Positions 1 to 7,858 are shown, counted from the first letter of the stretch. The stretch: DNA of 37,651 nt from Perlabentimonas sp041656735 (GCA_041656735.1 JBBACY010000031.1:1-37651); one strand, 5' to 3'. The notes: generated by a model not told the origin, from the letters alone. Made by a program: numbers and translations.

Positions 1-74
1 CCTTGTCCATTAGTAAATTGATTTATGGTTACTATCCAGTCTTATTGCTATTTTGTTCACTTCATAAGCCGTTG

Positions 75-590
75 TTATAGGCTCTTTTTAACAACAAGAC
101 AGTTGGATATCATATCGTGTAGGGCCTGTTTTTTTAAGGTAAAACCTGCCATAATATAACCAACTAGTAGGGTCATATTTGATATAATACGTGCAAAGTA
201 TCGACCTGTGGCTTGGGCAAATGAGATTCTATTACCATTTAGATTGGTAACCTTTATTCCAACTGCTATTTTTCCGAGGGTACCACCGTTTTTCGAAGAT
301 TCAAACAGAGCGTAATATAACCAGCGCGCAACAAGGTCAAATAGGAAAAGAACGGTAAAACTGCCAACAATTACGCTAATTTTAAGTAGGTTGTTTTCTT
401 CAAGTAATTCCATCGGATCTGTAATATTTTCCATCCCAATTGCTGTAAATGCTACGATAAGGAAAATTGGAATGGCAATTATCAGCGCAATTGTTCGTAT
501 TACTAGTGAGTCGATAATGTAGGCTGCAAAACGAATCCAAAAGCCAGCGTATTCAATTTCGATAGATTGTGGAGATTGAATTCTTTCCAT
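75..590 (-). CDS. RDD family integral membrane protein
   Basis: A 171-residue membrane protein of the RDD family, whose molecular role is unclear in most cases (some members have been linked to ion transport). The N-terminal part has the family pattern: a charged start, then an Arg-Phe...Tyr-Ile-Ile-Asp segment (about residues 20-27) leading into the first membrane helix (about 22-50). A second hydrophobic stretch lies at about 70-95, and a third at about 135-155. Between them is the typical GGTLGK(I/L) segment (about 102-108), and the protein closes with the KQALHDMI motif that marks the end of RDD domains. The length fits a single complete domain. It is transcribed divergently from the DUF4294 gene, with 158 bases between the two starts. 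I see no partner gene that fixes its function. Confidence 0.85.
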   Translation of the reverse strand: MERIQSPQSIEIEYAGFWIRFAAYIIDSLVIRTIALIIAIPIFLIVAFTAIGMENITDPMELLEENNLLKISVIVGSFTVLFLFDLVARWLYYALFESSKNGGTLGKIAVGIKVTNLNGNRISFAQATGRYFARIISNMTLLVGYIMAGFTLKKQALHDMISNCLVVKKSL

Positions 591-637
591 AACTTTGTGT
601 TTTAATAGCGTGATAAAAACTATATTTTACGAAGTTG

Positions 638-645
638 TAAATTTG
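638..645 (+). promoter_or_regulatory. Bacteroidota-type -7 promoter element for the DUF4294 gene
   Basis: The octamer TAAATTTG matches the Bacteroidota -7 consensus TAnnTTTG exactly and lies about 100 bases before the DUF4294 start. I see no clear -33 TTG at the expected distance. A short match in AT-rich DNA can arise by chance, so this is a candidate only. Confidence 0.35.
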
Positions 646-748
646 GGTATAATTATTGTAATATAAAAGTTGTTTTTAACGCATTTTAGTTTTGCCACAG
701 TAGTAATATTTTAAAAGCATTAGGTTATAAGAAGAGGAGTATATTGTT

Positions 749-1363
749 ATGAAGGCTTTTGTTATTCGAGATATTTTTCTTTCCGTACTGTTTTGGTTAC
801 TTATGCCAAACGTTGTGCTAGCACAGTCTAAACCAATAGTGAAGGATGGCTTTACCTTTGTTCCCATAACTGTAATTGATGGGGACACTCTACCTAATGT
901 GTTAATTCGTCAGGTTGTGATTTTCCCGGAACGTAAATTTGCCAGTAAAAAAGATTATAGAGAATATTGGCGTACAGCTCGTAATTTAAAGGTTGTTTAC
1001 CCGTACGCGCAAATTGCTAAGTCTAAAATTTTGGAAATGGAAACGCAGTACGGAAAGTTAAAGTCCGATTCGGAGCGAAAAGAATATATTAAAAGAGTTG
1101 AAAAAGAGCTGCGTGACGAGTTTGAAGGTAAACTTGTTAAACTAACAATTTCACAGGGAAGGTTACTTATTAAACTGATTGACAGGGAGGTTGGAAAGAC
1201 TACCTATAGTGTAATAAAAGAGCTGCAAGGAGGCTTCTCTGCAGGGTTCTGGCAGCTTGTAGCCCGTTTGTTTGGGTCGAACCTTAAAACAGAGTTCGAT
1301 GAGGGTAAGGAAGATAAAGTTCTGAATGAACTTATTATACTATATGAGCATGGCCTGCTGTAA
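749..1363 (+). CDS. DUF4294 domain-containing secreted protein
   Basis: A 204-residue protein matching the Bacteroidota-specific DUF4294 family, whose function is unknown. Residues 1-25 form a signal peptide ending in VLA before Gln26, so the product is probably periplasmic. The body carries the recognisable family core: a VIDGDTLP segment early on, then a basic stretch around 'FASKKDYREYWR' and 'NLKVVYPYAQIAK', then a long amphipathic helical section rich in Glu and Lys, and a C-terminal part with GGFSAGFWQLVARLFG. A purine-rich GAAGAGGAG lies about 10 bases before the ATG, supporting this start. The gene converges on the elbB-like gene, and the two share a hairpin terminator. No enzymatic motif is visible; any role, for example in envelope maintenance, would be a guess. 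Confidence 0.8.
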   Translation: MKAFVIRDIFLSVLFWLLMPNVVLAQSKPIVKDGFTFVPITVIDGDTLPNVLIRQVVIFPERKFASKKDYREYWRTARNLKVVYPYAQIAKSKILEMETQYGKLKSDSERKEYIKRVEKELRDEFEGKLVKLTISQGRLLIKLIDREVGKTTYSVIKELQGGFSAGFWQLVARLFGSNLKTEFDEGKEDKVLNELIILYEHGLL

Positions 1364-1394
1364 AGAGACGCCGTTATCATCGGCATCTCTTTTT
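1362..1394. terminator. Bidirectional terminator between DUF4294 gene and elbB
   Basis: A 12-base-pair stem (1362-1373 with 1381-1392, one C/A mismatch) with a 7-base loop, flanked by an A run on one side and a T run on the other. It lies between two convergent genes and fits a shared rho-independent terminator. It begins at the DUF4294 stop codon. Confidence 0.75.
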
Positions 1395-1405
1395 GGCTTT
1401 AGCTT

Positions 1406-2065
1406 TTAAATATTTTTCAGTATTTCTTTAACAATTGCCATTGCTCCATTTGCTATATCAACTATTGTTGCATCAAGCATATAGCAGGGGGTGGTAAAAA
1501 GCAAATTTTCTGTGTCAACAGTAACCTCGCCATGGTTTGTTGTTTTATGTTTGGCGCCAAGCAGTTCTATTGCCTCTGATGTTTGCTTATCATTCCCAAT
1601 GGTTACTACCGAACTCTTAATTACCTTGGCCAGTAAAATTGGCGAGATGCAAAGAGCCCCAATGGGCTTTTTTGCTTTGTGAGTTTCTGTAATCACCCGC
1701 TCAACTTCTGCATTTACTGTGCAATTTGCACCATCAAAAGCGAAGCTACATAGATTTTTTGCCACTCCAAAACCTCCCGGAAAAATTAGCGCATCATAAT
1801 TTGATGCTTTAAAATCCGAAAGGGGTAATATCTTTCCTCTGGCTACTCGTGCCGCTTCTACAAGCACATTTCGTTTCTCATTCATTTCTTCGCCCGTAAT
1901 ATGATTAATTACGTGGTGTTGATCAATATTTGGTGCAAAAATTTGATATGTAGCACCCTGCTGAACAATAGCGTAAAGGGCCATTGTTGCCTCGTGAATC
2001 TCGGCACCATCGTAAACCCCACATCCTGCTATAACTACAGCAAACTTTTTCTTTTCAGTTGCCAT
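1406..2065 (-). CDS. elbB: ElbB-like glyoxalase (DJ-1/PfpI superfamily)
   Basis: A 219-residue protein of the DJ-1/PfpI superfamily, closest by pattern to ElbB (once called an isoprenoid biosynthesis protein; the E. coli protein has been reported to have glyoxalase activity). Visible landmarks are the N-terminal VVIAGCGVYDGAEIHE segment (about residues 10-25), the DALIFPGGFGVAKNLC segment (about 91-106), and the nucleophile-elbow region GALCISP with Cys139 as the likely catalytic cysteine. Length and motif order match the family. It would act in the cytosol on small reactive aldehydes; the physiological substrate is unsettled. Its start is 77 bases from the divergent thpR start. Its 3' end abuts the shared terminator with the DUF4294 gene. 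Confidence 0.88.
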   Translation of the reverse strand: MATEKKKFAVVIAGCGVYDGAEIHEATMALYAIVQQGATYQIFAPNIDQHHVINHITGEEMNEKRNVLVEAARVARGKILPLSDFKASNYDALIFPGGFGVAKNLCSFAFDGANCTVNAEVERVITETHKAKKPIGALCISPILLAKVIKSSVVTIGNDKQTSEAIELLGAKHKTTNHGEVTVDTENLLFTTPCYMLDATIVDIANGAMAIVKEILKNI

Positions 2066-2126
2066 TGCTTTTCAATTTTTAATTATTTACTGTCAATATA
2101 ATAATTTTTACTAAATTTCACTAAAT

Positions 2127-2134
2127 TATATTTC
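2127..2134 (+). promoter_or_regulatory. Candidate -7 element close to the thpR start
   Basis: TATATTTC matches seven of the eight TAnnTTTG pattern positions and ends only 8 bases before the thpR ATG. If used, transcription would begin at or within a few bases of the start codon, giving a leaderless or nearly leaderless message. No -33 element is obvious. Confidence 0.3.
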
Positions 2135-2142
2135 GTTTTGAT

Positions 2143-2700
2143 ATGAGAACTTTTGCTGCCATAGAAATACCATTAAAAATTGAACAGTATGCCCAGCTCG
2201 ATGTAATTAAGCAGAGTATGGCTAACGAATCGATTAAATGGGTTGATTGGTCAGGTTTACACCTCACGCTTTTCTTCTTCGGGGAGAGTTCCTCAGTATT
2301 TATTGACAAGTTTAATGAGTTTTTACAGGGTTTAACCTCTGATTTTTTTTCTTTTGACTTGCGTATTAAGGGTTTAGGTGTTTTTGGACCGAATGATAAT
2401 CCGAAGGTTTTATGGCTGGGCATTGAGCCCAATGCTACGGTTAATTTGCTGCAAGAAAAAGTTTCACTATTTGCCGCACAAAATGGCTTTCATGCTAAGG
2501 TTGATGGCTTTAATCCGCATATTACTCTGGCTAGGATAAAGGGTATAAGCAATATTAATTGTTTTATGCAGAATCTCGAGAGTTATAGCGATAAAGTATC
2601 CTGGCAACTTCATATTGACAAGGTTACTTTGTACAAAAGTGAAATAAACCCCAAAGGCTCAAGGTACACTCCCGTTTTTTTGCATAGCCTTAAACGGTAA
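2143..2700 (+). CDS. thpR: RNA 2',3'-cyclic phosphodiesterase (2H family)
   Basis: A 185-residue protein of the 2H phosphoesterase family, ThpR/LigT type. These enzymes open 2',3'-cyclic phosphates on RNA to 2'-phosphates and can join tRNA half-molecules in vitro. Both signature motifs are present: His40-Leu-Thr42 in the first lobe (HLTLFFFGE) and His126-Ile-Thr128 in the second (HITLARIKG), with the RTFAAIEIP strand at the N-terminus that is typical of the family. Length is normal. The gene runs tail-to-tail into the lptF/G-type gene with only 7 bases between the stops and no visible terminator, so the two transcripts probably overlap. Its partner RNA in the cell is unknown for the family. 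Confidence 0.92.
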   Translation: MRTFAAIEIPLKIEQYAQLDVIKQSMANESIKWVDWSGLHLTLFFFGESSSVFIDKFNEFLQGLTSDFFSFDLRIKGLGVFGPNDNPKVLWLGIEPNATVNLLQEKVSLFAAQNGFHAKVDGFNPHITLARIKGISNINCFMQNLESYSDKVSWQLHIDKVTLYKSEINPKGSRYTPVFLHSLKR

Positions 2701-2707
2701 GCAAGTG

Positions 2708-3799
2708 CTACTTTGGAGCCAATTTGTATAAAAAAACTGCGATTAGGGAGTAGATTATATTTGGAATCCATACGGCAAGAAGCGGGGGTATAATTCCTCC
2801 AACCGAGAACATTGTTGTGAATCGCATAAATAGGATATACGTAAAGCTAAGCGCCAGGCCAATGCCTATGTGCAAGCCAATGCCACCACGCACTTTTCGC
2901 GATGAAAGGGCTACCCCAATCACAGTAAGAATAAATGTTGAAAAGGGGTTGGCAAAACGACTGTGTTTTTCTATAAGGTAAAAATCAACATTTTCGGTGC
3001 CCTGCATCCTCTGGTCCGCAATAAATTCGTTTAGTTCAAACATATTCATTGTTTCAACAATATTTAACCTTTGGGTAAAATCCGATGGGTACAAATATAT
3101 GGTAGTGTCAATTTTTTCTCCCGATGTAATTACTTCTCCGTTTTCGGTAAACTCTCTAATATGGTAATTGTGGGCAGTCCATTTGTTTATGGTAGTATCC
3201 CATTTAACGTAGTCGCTAATTAATTTCGATTTAAGTTCGCCATCTACAATATGCTCAATTGAAAATTGTTGCCCCATATTGTTGTATGAATTATATGATT
3301 GCATATATATAAATAGCCCAGGGCGTACTTGTCTGTGGATATCTCTGCTGGTGTTTCTAACCTTACGTTTTGTGTAGGTGTTTTCAAATTGTAAACGAAC
3401 ACTATTTGCTGGCGGAATTATAAAACTGGTAAGTACGAACGAGAAAACGGCAATTATTGTTGCCGAAACGAAGTAAGGAAACATAATTCGCCTAAAAGAA
3501 ACACCGCTGCTTAAAATGGCTATTATCTCGGTGTTATAAGCCATTTTTGAAGTGAAGAATATTACGGCAATGAACGTGAAAAGTGAACTAAACAGGTTGG
3601 CAAAGTATGGTATAAAGTTGAGGTAATAGTCAAAAACAATCTCTTTAAGGGTAACGCCTTTCGACACGAAATCGTCCATTTTTTCGGCCAAATCGAAAAT
3701 AACAGCGATTCCAATTATTAGTACTATCGCATAGAAATAGGTTCCAATAAATTTTCGGATTATGTATACATCTAAAATTTTCAACCCTAACTTTCTCAT
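2708..3799 (-). CDS. LptF/LptG family lipopolysaccharide export permease
   Basis: An inner-membrane permease of the LptF/LptG (YjgP/YjgQ) family, which with the ATPase LptB extracts lipopolysaccharide and hands it to the periplasmic bridge. The order fits the family: membrane helices at the N-terminus (about residues 10-130), a large periplasmic beta-rich domain (about 135-265), and three more helices at the C-terminus. The reading frame is open to an ATG at 3838, but I prefer the ATG at 3797-3799. It overlaps the tgt stop as ATGA, the usual sign of translational coupling, and gives a protein of 363 residues that begins with the expected short cytoplasmic MRKLGLKILDVYI segment. Sequence alone does not let me choose between LptF and LptG; C-terminal similarity favours LptG weakly. 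LptB and the partner permease are not in this window. Confidence 0.9.
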   Translation of the reverse strand: MRKLGLKILDVYIIRKFIGTYFYAIVLIIGIAVIFDLAEKMDDFVSKGVTLKEIVFDYYLNFIPYFANLFSSLFTFIAVIFFTSKMAYNTEIIAILSSGVSFRRIMFPYFVSATIIAVFSFVLTSFIIPPANSVRLQFENTYTKRKVRNTSRDIHRQVRPGLFIYMQSYNSYNNMGQQFSIEHIVDGELKSKLISDYVKWDTTINKWTAHNYHIREFTENGEVITSGEKIDTTIYLYPSDFTQRLNIVETMNMFELNEFIADQRMQGTENVDFYLIEKHSRFANPFSTFILTVIGVALSSRKVRGGIGLHIGIGLALSFTYILFMRFTTMFSVGGIIPPLLAVWIPNIIYSLIAVFLYKLAPK

Positions 3800-4926
3800 A
3801 ATCTTGCCGATAATTTTTTTACCATTGATTCTTTCCAACCTTTAAATGTTCCGTTCTCAATATTTATTCTGGCTTGGCCAACAAGCCATAGGTAAAAGCC
3901 CAGGTTGTGCATACTTGCAATTTGAGCACCGAGCATCTCTTTTGAAACAAATAGGTGCCGAAGGTAGGCCTTATTGTACTGTTTATCGACAAAAGTTGTT
4001 CCATTTGTATCGATAGGGGTAAAGTCAGCGCTCCATTTTTTATTGCGGATATTGATAATGCCCTCGCTGGTAAAAAGCATACCGTTTCTCCCGTTACGGG
4101 TTGGCATAACGCAGTCGAACATATCAATACCCCTATCAATTGCTTCGAGAATATTCTCAGGAGTGCCAACGCCCATAAGGTAGCGGGGCTTTTCTGTTGG
4201 CAATATCTCGTTTACAACCTCTATCATTTCGTACATTACCTCAGCAGGCTCGCCAACCGATAATCCGCCTATGGCATACCCTTCACGATTTGTTTTTGCA
4301 ATAAACTCGGCTGCTCTTCTTCGTAAATCGGGGTAAACACAACCTTGCACAATGGGGAAAAGTGTTTGCGAATATCCGTATAGCGGTTCCGTTCCATCGA
4401 AACGGGTAATGCACCTACTAAGCCAGTTCTCAGTTAATTCGAGAGAGTTTTTAGCATATTCGTAGCTAGCATCTCCGGGGGGGCATTCGTCAAAAGCCAT
4501 CATAATATCAGCACCAATAATGCGTTGGATATCCATTACGTTTTCTGGTGAAAAAAAATGCTTCGACCCATCGATATGCGACCGAAAATGAGCGCCTTCG
4601 GGTTTTAACTTTCGGTTATTAGCTAACGAGAATACTTGATATCCTCCGCTATCGGTTAGTATTGGATGTTCCCATGATATGAATTTATGTAGGCCTCCAA
4701 TCTCTTTTAGTATTTCAACCCCTGGCCTTAAGTACAAATGGTAGGTATTGCCAAGTATTATTTTAGCTTTAACCTCTTGCTCCAAATCCCTATGAAGAAC
4801 CCCTTTTACGCTACCAACGGTTCCAACAGGCATAAATATGGGAGTGGGAATATCACCGTGATCGGTAGTGATTAATCCGCTTCGGGCTTTACTGTTCTCG
4901 GCTTTCTTGCTAATGCTAAATTTCAT
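3796..4926 (-). CDS. tgt: tRNA-guanine(34) transglycosylase, zinc cysteines replaced
   Basis: A 376-residue bacterial-type transglycosylase that swaps guanine 34 for preQ1 in tRNAs with GUN anticodons, a step in queuosine synthesis. The catalytic residues are intact: Asp92 in TDSGGYQVFS and Asp271 in FDCVMPTRNGRNG, along with the substrate loop GGLSVGEP (220-227). The odd feature is at the C-terminal zinc site. The E. coli-type motif CxCxxC is replaced by Gly309, Thr311 and Asp314, although the following YLRHLF segment and the fourth ligand-position His340 (ASMHNL) remain. From memory, other Bacteroidota Tgt proteins share this change, so it may be a lineage trait, not damage. The stop overlaps the permease start (ATGA), so the two genes form an operon. 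No perfect promoter element was found upstream on this strand. Confidence 0.96.
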   Translation of the reverse strand: MKFSISKKAENSKARSGLITTDHGDIPTPIFMPVGTVGSVKGVLHRDLEQEVKAKIILGNTYHLYLRPGVEILKEIGGLHKFISWEHPILTDSGGYQVFSLANNRKLKPEGAHFRSHIDGSKHFFSPENVMDIQRIIGADIMMAFDECPPGDASYEYAKNSLELTENWLSRCITRFDGTEPLYGYSQTLFPIVQGCVYPDLRRRAAEFIAKTNREGYAIGGLSVGEPAEVMYEMIEVVNEILPTEKPRYLMGVGTPENILEAIDRGIDMFDCVMPTRNGRNGMLFTSEGIINIRNKKWSADFTPIDTNGTTFVDKQYNKAYLRHLFVSKEMLGAQIASMHNLGFYLWLVGQARINIENGTFKGWKESMVKKLSARL

Positions 4927-5239
4927 ATGTAGGATCTGAATTTAAAAGTACGCTAAATGCAACGTTTTTAGTATTATCAGTTTTTTTTATTTTATTAGCA
5001 AGGAATCGTCTTATATAAGAACTCTTTGCTATTTTTGCAGAGTAGTTTGAAATTCAAGGTAAACTATTTAGTTCTGCTGGCCCACTTTGCTGCGTATGGT
5101 GATGTAAATATTAAAAATATAACACTAAATTGATGCCCAAAGATAGTAGAAAATGTTTTAATTATTTAAGCAGATAGATTGCCTTGCAAAAGCACGAAAG
5201 CTTTAATGAAATTGTTGTCTTACTTAATGCAGTTCAATA
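4927..5239. other. Divergent intergenic region between tgt and the glycosyltransferase gene
   Basis: A 313-base gap between divergent genes. It holds a perfect plus-strand TAnnTTTG element at 5030-5037. The 200 bases after it show no convincing open frame, tRNA or terminator, only a weak hairpin around AAAGC/GCTTT near 5189-5204. It is probably a promoter region with a long 5' leader. Confidence 0.5.
5030..5037 (+). promoter_or_regulatory. Bacteroidota-type -7 element upstream of the glycosyltransferase operon
   Basis: TATTTTTG is an exact TAnnTTTG match, facing the glycosyltransferase gene about 200 bases downstream. No good -33 TTG is seen. If used, the transcript has a leader of nearly 200 nucleotides. 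Confidence 0.35.
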
Positions 5240-6388
5240 GTGAATTATTTTATCTCTCAGCTAACAACTTTCGAATTTACTCTTTGGATAGTTCTAGTTT
5301 CATCAATACTAGTTCAGCTATTTTTTTACCTAATAATATATGTTAGGGTAACCCCCAATCGATCTCGTAAAGAAAAGCCAGCGTTAAGCATTCTTCCGCC
5401 GATTTCGGTTGTAATTTGCGCTCGAAATGAGGAGCAAAACCTTGAAACATTTCTTCCGATAGTGCTAGAGCAGAATTATCCTGATTTTGAGGTGGTGGTG
5501 GTTGACGACTGCTCGAGTGATGATACGGATATGGTTTTAAGACGGCTATCTGGTAGGTACCCTAACTTGAAAACAACCGCTATAAAACCCGACAATAAGT
5601 TTATGCATGGTAAAAAATTGGCGCTAACCGTTGGTATTAAAGCGGCCAAGAATAATTGGGTATTGTTAACCGATGCCGATTGTAAGCCGTCGAGCAGCGA
5701 GTGGCTTGCAAGTATGGCTTCACATTTCAAAACACCAAATCAAGTTGTGCTAGGCTACGGTGGTTATTTAGCAGCAAAAGGGTTGCTTAACAAATTCATT
5801 AGGCTAGATACCTTTTTTATTGCAATGCAGTATATGGGATTTGCCTTGTTTGGTAAGCCATATATGGGAGTGGGTAGAAATTTGGCCTATACAAAGGACG
5901 TGTTTTTTAAGAATAAAGGGTTTGCTAGGTACAACCATATAGACTCTGGCGATGATGATCTTTTTGTGCAAAAGGTAGCACATTCAAAAAACACTACTGT
6001 TGAGTATTGTGCGCAAAGCCATACACGCTCGGTATCATGCTCTACAGCTAAGGAATGGATTAAGCAAAAACGTCGGCATTTAACCACGGCACCACTTTAC
6101 AGAGGAGGGATCAAATTCTGGCTAGGACTGGAACCCGTTTCCCGAATCTTATTTTGGATATCAGGAATTATTTTGCTGTTAACTTCATCTCAATATATCG
6201 AATTTGTTGCTGCAGTGATGGCTTTCAGAATTTTAGTGATGCTAATAGTGGTAAAAATTGCAATGATTCGTTTGAATGAAAGAAAAATATTTTTACTTTC
6301 GTTAGTTTATGATATGTTGTCACCGATTGTTATAGGGATCTTAGTTATAGCAAATAGTTTAACTAAAAAACGCATTAAATGGAATTAG
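5240..6388 (+). CDS. Membrane-anchored family 2 glycosyltransferase
   Basis: A 382-residue processive-type glycosyltransferase of family GT2. An N-terminal helix (about residues 13-36) is followed by the GT-A domain: the nucleotide-binding VVICARNEEQNL segment (58-68), the VVVVDDCSSDDT strand (about 85-96), the metal-binding DAD at 145-147, the acidic GDDD at 237-240, and a QKRRH sequence at 276-280 in the place of the QxxRW-type motif. Two or three membrane helices follow (about 300-375). It probably moves a sugar from a nucleotide donor onto a lipid or polysaccharide at the inner membrane; the sugar cannot be told. The start is GTG; no ATG in frame fits better, and the hydrophobic N-terminus begins directly after it. 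The end overlaps the sigma factor gene by 10 bases, so the two are co-transcribed. Confidence 0.87.
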   Translation: MNYFISQLTTFEFTLWIVLVSSILVQLFFYLIIYVRVTPNRSRKEKPALSILPPISVVICARNEEQNLETFLPIVLEQNYPDFEVVVVDDCSSDDTDMVLRRLSGRYPNLKTTAIKPDNKFMHGKKLALTVGIKAAKNNWVLLTDADCKPSSSEWLASMASHFKTPNQVVLGYGGYLAAKGLLNKFIRLDTFFIAMQYMGFALFGKPYMGVGRNLAYTKDVFFKNKGFARYNHIDSGDDDLFVQKVAHSKNTTVEYCAQSHTRSVSCSTAKEWIKQKRRHLTTAPLYRGGIKFWLGLEPVSRILFWISGIILLLTSSQYIEFVAAVMAFRILVMLIVVKIAMIRLNERKIFLLSLVYDMLSPIVIGILVIANSLTKKRIKWN

Positions 6389-6990
6389 GTTCAAACCTTT
6401 CCGATAAGGCTAAGCATGACCTTATTCTTGTTGATAGAGCCATTGAAGGAGACCAGAGAGCATATGCTGAACTTCTTGAGCGATATAGGGATGCCATATA
6501 CTTTATGCTGCTTAAAATGGTTAGCAATAAGAGCGATGCCGAAGATCTTACCATTGAAGCGTTTGGTAAGGCTTTTAAAAACATACACCAGTACGCGCCT
6601 AACTATGCTTTTAGTACATGGCTATTTAAAATTGCAACCAATAACTGTATTGATTTTATAAGAAAACGAAGAGCTAAAATTGTTTCCATTGACCAACCCT
6701 CCGAAGATGGAGATGGAGTATTATCGATACCGGCATCAAATATTCAATCGAACTCGCTCGATCCTGAGGAGAACCTTATTAAGGAGCAGAATATTTTGCT
6801 TGTAAAGGAGTTGGTTTCAAAACTCAAGCCTAGGTACCGAAGACTAATTGAACTTAGATACTTTAAAGAATACTCATACGAGGAGATTTCTGTTGAGCTA
6901 GACCTGCCTTTGGGTACGGTAAAAGCACAACTTTTTAGAGCCCGTGAGTTACTCTCAAATATACTCTCAAATAGCCCGCATAAGCCTTAA
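6379..6990 (+). CDS. ECF-type RNA polymerase sigma factor
   Basis: A 203-residue sigma-70 family protein with only regions 2 and 4, the ECF layout. Region 2 spans about residues 22-98, with the DAEDLTIEAFGKAF core-binding motif (53-66) and the STWLFKIATNNCIDFIRKRR stretch (79-98) for the -10 element. A linker rich in Ser, Asp and Pro (about 100-130) separates it from region 4 (about 140-200), which has the YRRLIELRYFKEYSYEEIS helix and the LGTVKAQLFRAR helix-turn-helix. It overlaps the glycosyltransferase stop and lies 8 bases before rsmG, so it sits inside an operon. There is no anti-sigma factor, FecR-like protein or SusC-like receptor next to it, so its signal is unknown. A housekeeping role in this conserved position is possible. 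Confidence 0.93.
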   Translation: MELGSNLSDKAKHDLILVDRAIEGDQRAYAELLERYRDAIYFMLLKMVSNKSDAEDLTIEAFGKAFKNIHQYAPNYAFSTWLFKIATNNCIDFIRKRRAKIVSIDQPSEDGDGVLSIPASNIQSNSLDPEENLIKEQNILLVKELVSKLKPRYRRLIELRYFKEYSYEEISVELDLPLGTVKAQLFRARELLSNILSNSPHKP

Positions 6991-6998
6991 AATACCCG

Positions 6999-7619
6999 AT
7001 GGATATTATCACTAAATATTTTCCAGAGTTAACTACGACTCAGCGAGCGCAGATGGCTATGCTGAAGGATGTATATGAAGATTGGAATGCGAAAATTAAC
7101 GTTATCTCACGCAAGGATATCGATAAACTATACGTTCACCATGTATTACATTCATTGGCAATTGCAAAGGTTATTCTGTTTGCTAAGGGTACAAAGGTGC
7201 TCGACATTGGTACAGGTGGAGGCTTTCCGGGTATCCCGTTAGCCATATTGTTTCCGCAAGTAAATTTTTTACTTGTCGATTCAATTGGAAAGAAAATTAC
7301 CGTAGCCAATGCGGTTGCCGAAGCCTTGCAGCTAAAAAATGTTGAAACATTAAAGGGTAGAGTAGAGGAGATTAAAGGTACATTTGACTTTGCTGTTACC
7401 CGGGCAGTTGCCCCAATGTCCAATATTGTAAACTGGACACAAAATATAATTAAGCCAGGCGGCTACAATAATTTGCCCAATGGTGTAATTGCTCTTAAAG
7501 GTGGCGATATTAGTCAGGAACTGTCACCTTTTGGAAAACGAGTTAAACGCTGGAGGATACCAACTTTTTTTGAGGAGGAGTATTTCGAGGGCAAGCAGGT
7601 AATTTTTGTGCAAAGGTGA
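6999..7619 (+). CDS. rsmG: 16S rRNA (guanine(527)-N7)-methyltransferase
   Basis: A 206-residue SAM-dependent methyltransferase of the RsmG (GidB) family, which adds the N7-methyl group to G527 of 16S rRNA; loss of this mark is known to give low-level streptomycin resistance. The SAM site is clear in VLDIGTGGGFPGIPLAI (67-83), followed by FLLVDSIGKK as the acidic strand and FDFAVTRAVAPM, the family's characteristic RAVA motif. The N-terminal section, with WNAKINVISRKD and HHVLHSLA, is also typical. Length is normal for Bacteroidota. It follows the sigma factor gene with an 8-base gap and is probably the last gene of this operon; no strong terminator is visible after it. Confidence 0.96.
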   Translation: MDIITKYFPELTTTQRAQMAMLKDVYEDWNAKINVISRKDIDKLYVHHVLHSLAIAKVILFAKGTKVLDIGTGGGFPGIPLAILFPQVNFLLVDSIGKKITVANAVAEALQLKNVETLKGRVEEIKGTFDFAVTRAVAPMSNIVNWTQNIIKPGGYNNLPNGVIALKGGDISQELSPFGKRVKRWRIPTFFEEEYFEGKQVIFVQR

Positions 7620-7765
7620 TTGTCTGTTTTTTATGTATAGGGCGGTACCCGTAAATTAGATTGCGATTTAATTTATATAAATACAAGCAGGGAGTATTTT
7701 ATTTCGCTTTTAATGGCATTTTTTTGCGCATTTGATAAGATGAAATGGTAGGCCTAGTGTTACAA

Positions 7766-7781
7766 CTACAAAGTTTTGTAG
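7766..7781. repeat. 16-base inverted repeat upstream of rpmH
   Basis: CTACAAA, a 2-base spacer and TTTGTAG form a perfect dyad. A run of six T residues starts 10 bases later, too far for a clean terminator stem, so it may be an operator, part of a weak terminator for the rsmG operon, or chance. Confidence 0.3.
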
Positions 7782-7850
7782 AATGTAGAGTTTTTTCTTC
7801 TTTTTATACCTTTAAAGTTTAAAAATCTTTTTCACTTTCAAAAACTTTCA

Positions 7851-7858
7851 TATCTTTG
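7851..7858 (+). promoter_or_regulatory. rpmH promoter -7 element
   Basis: TATCTTTG exactly fits TAnnTTTG and sits 71 bases before the rpmH ATG. The upstream stretch CTTTTTC is only a weak -33 candidate. The position just ahead of a solitary ribosomal protein gene makes it credible. Confidence 0.55.

Noticed and set aside
676..888. Short minus-strand frame over the DUF4294 start
   Set aside because: Overlaps the signal peptide region of a recognised gene and shows no domain or start signal of its own.
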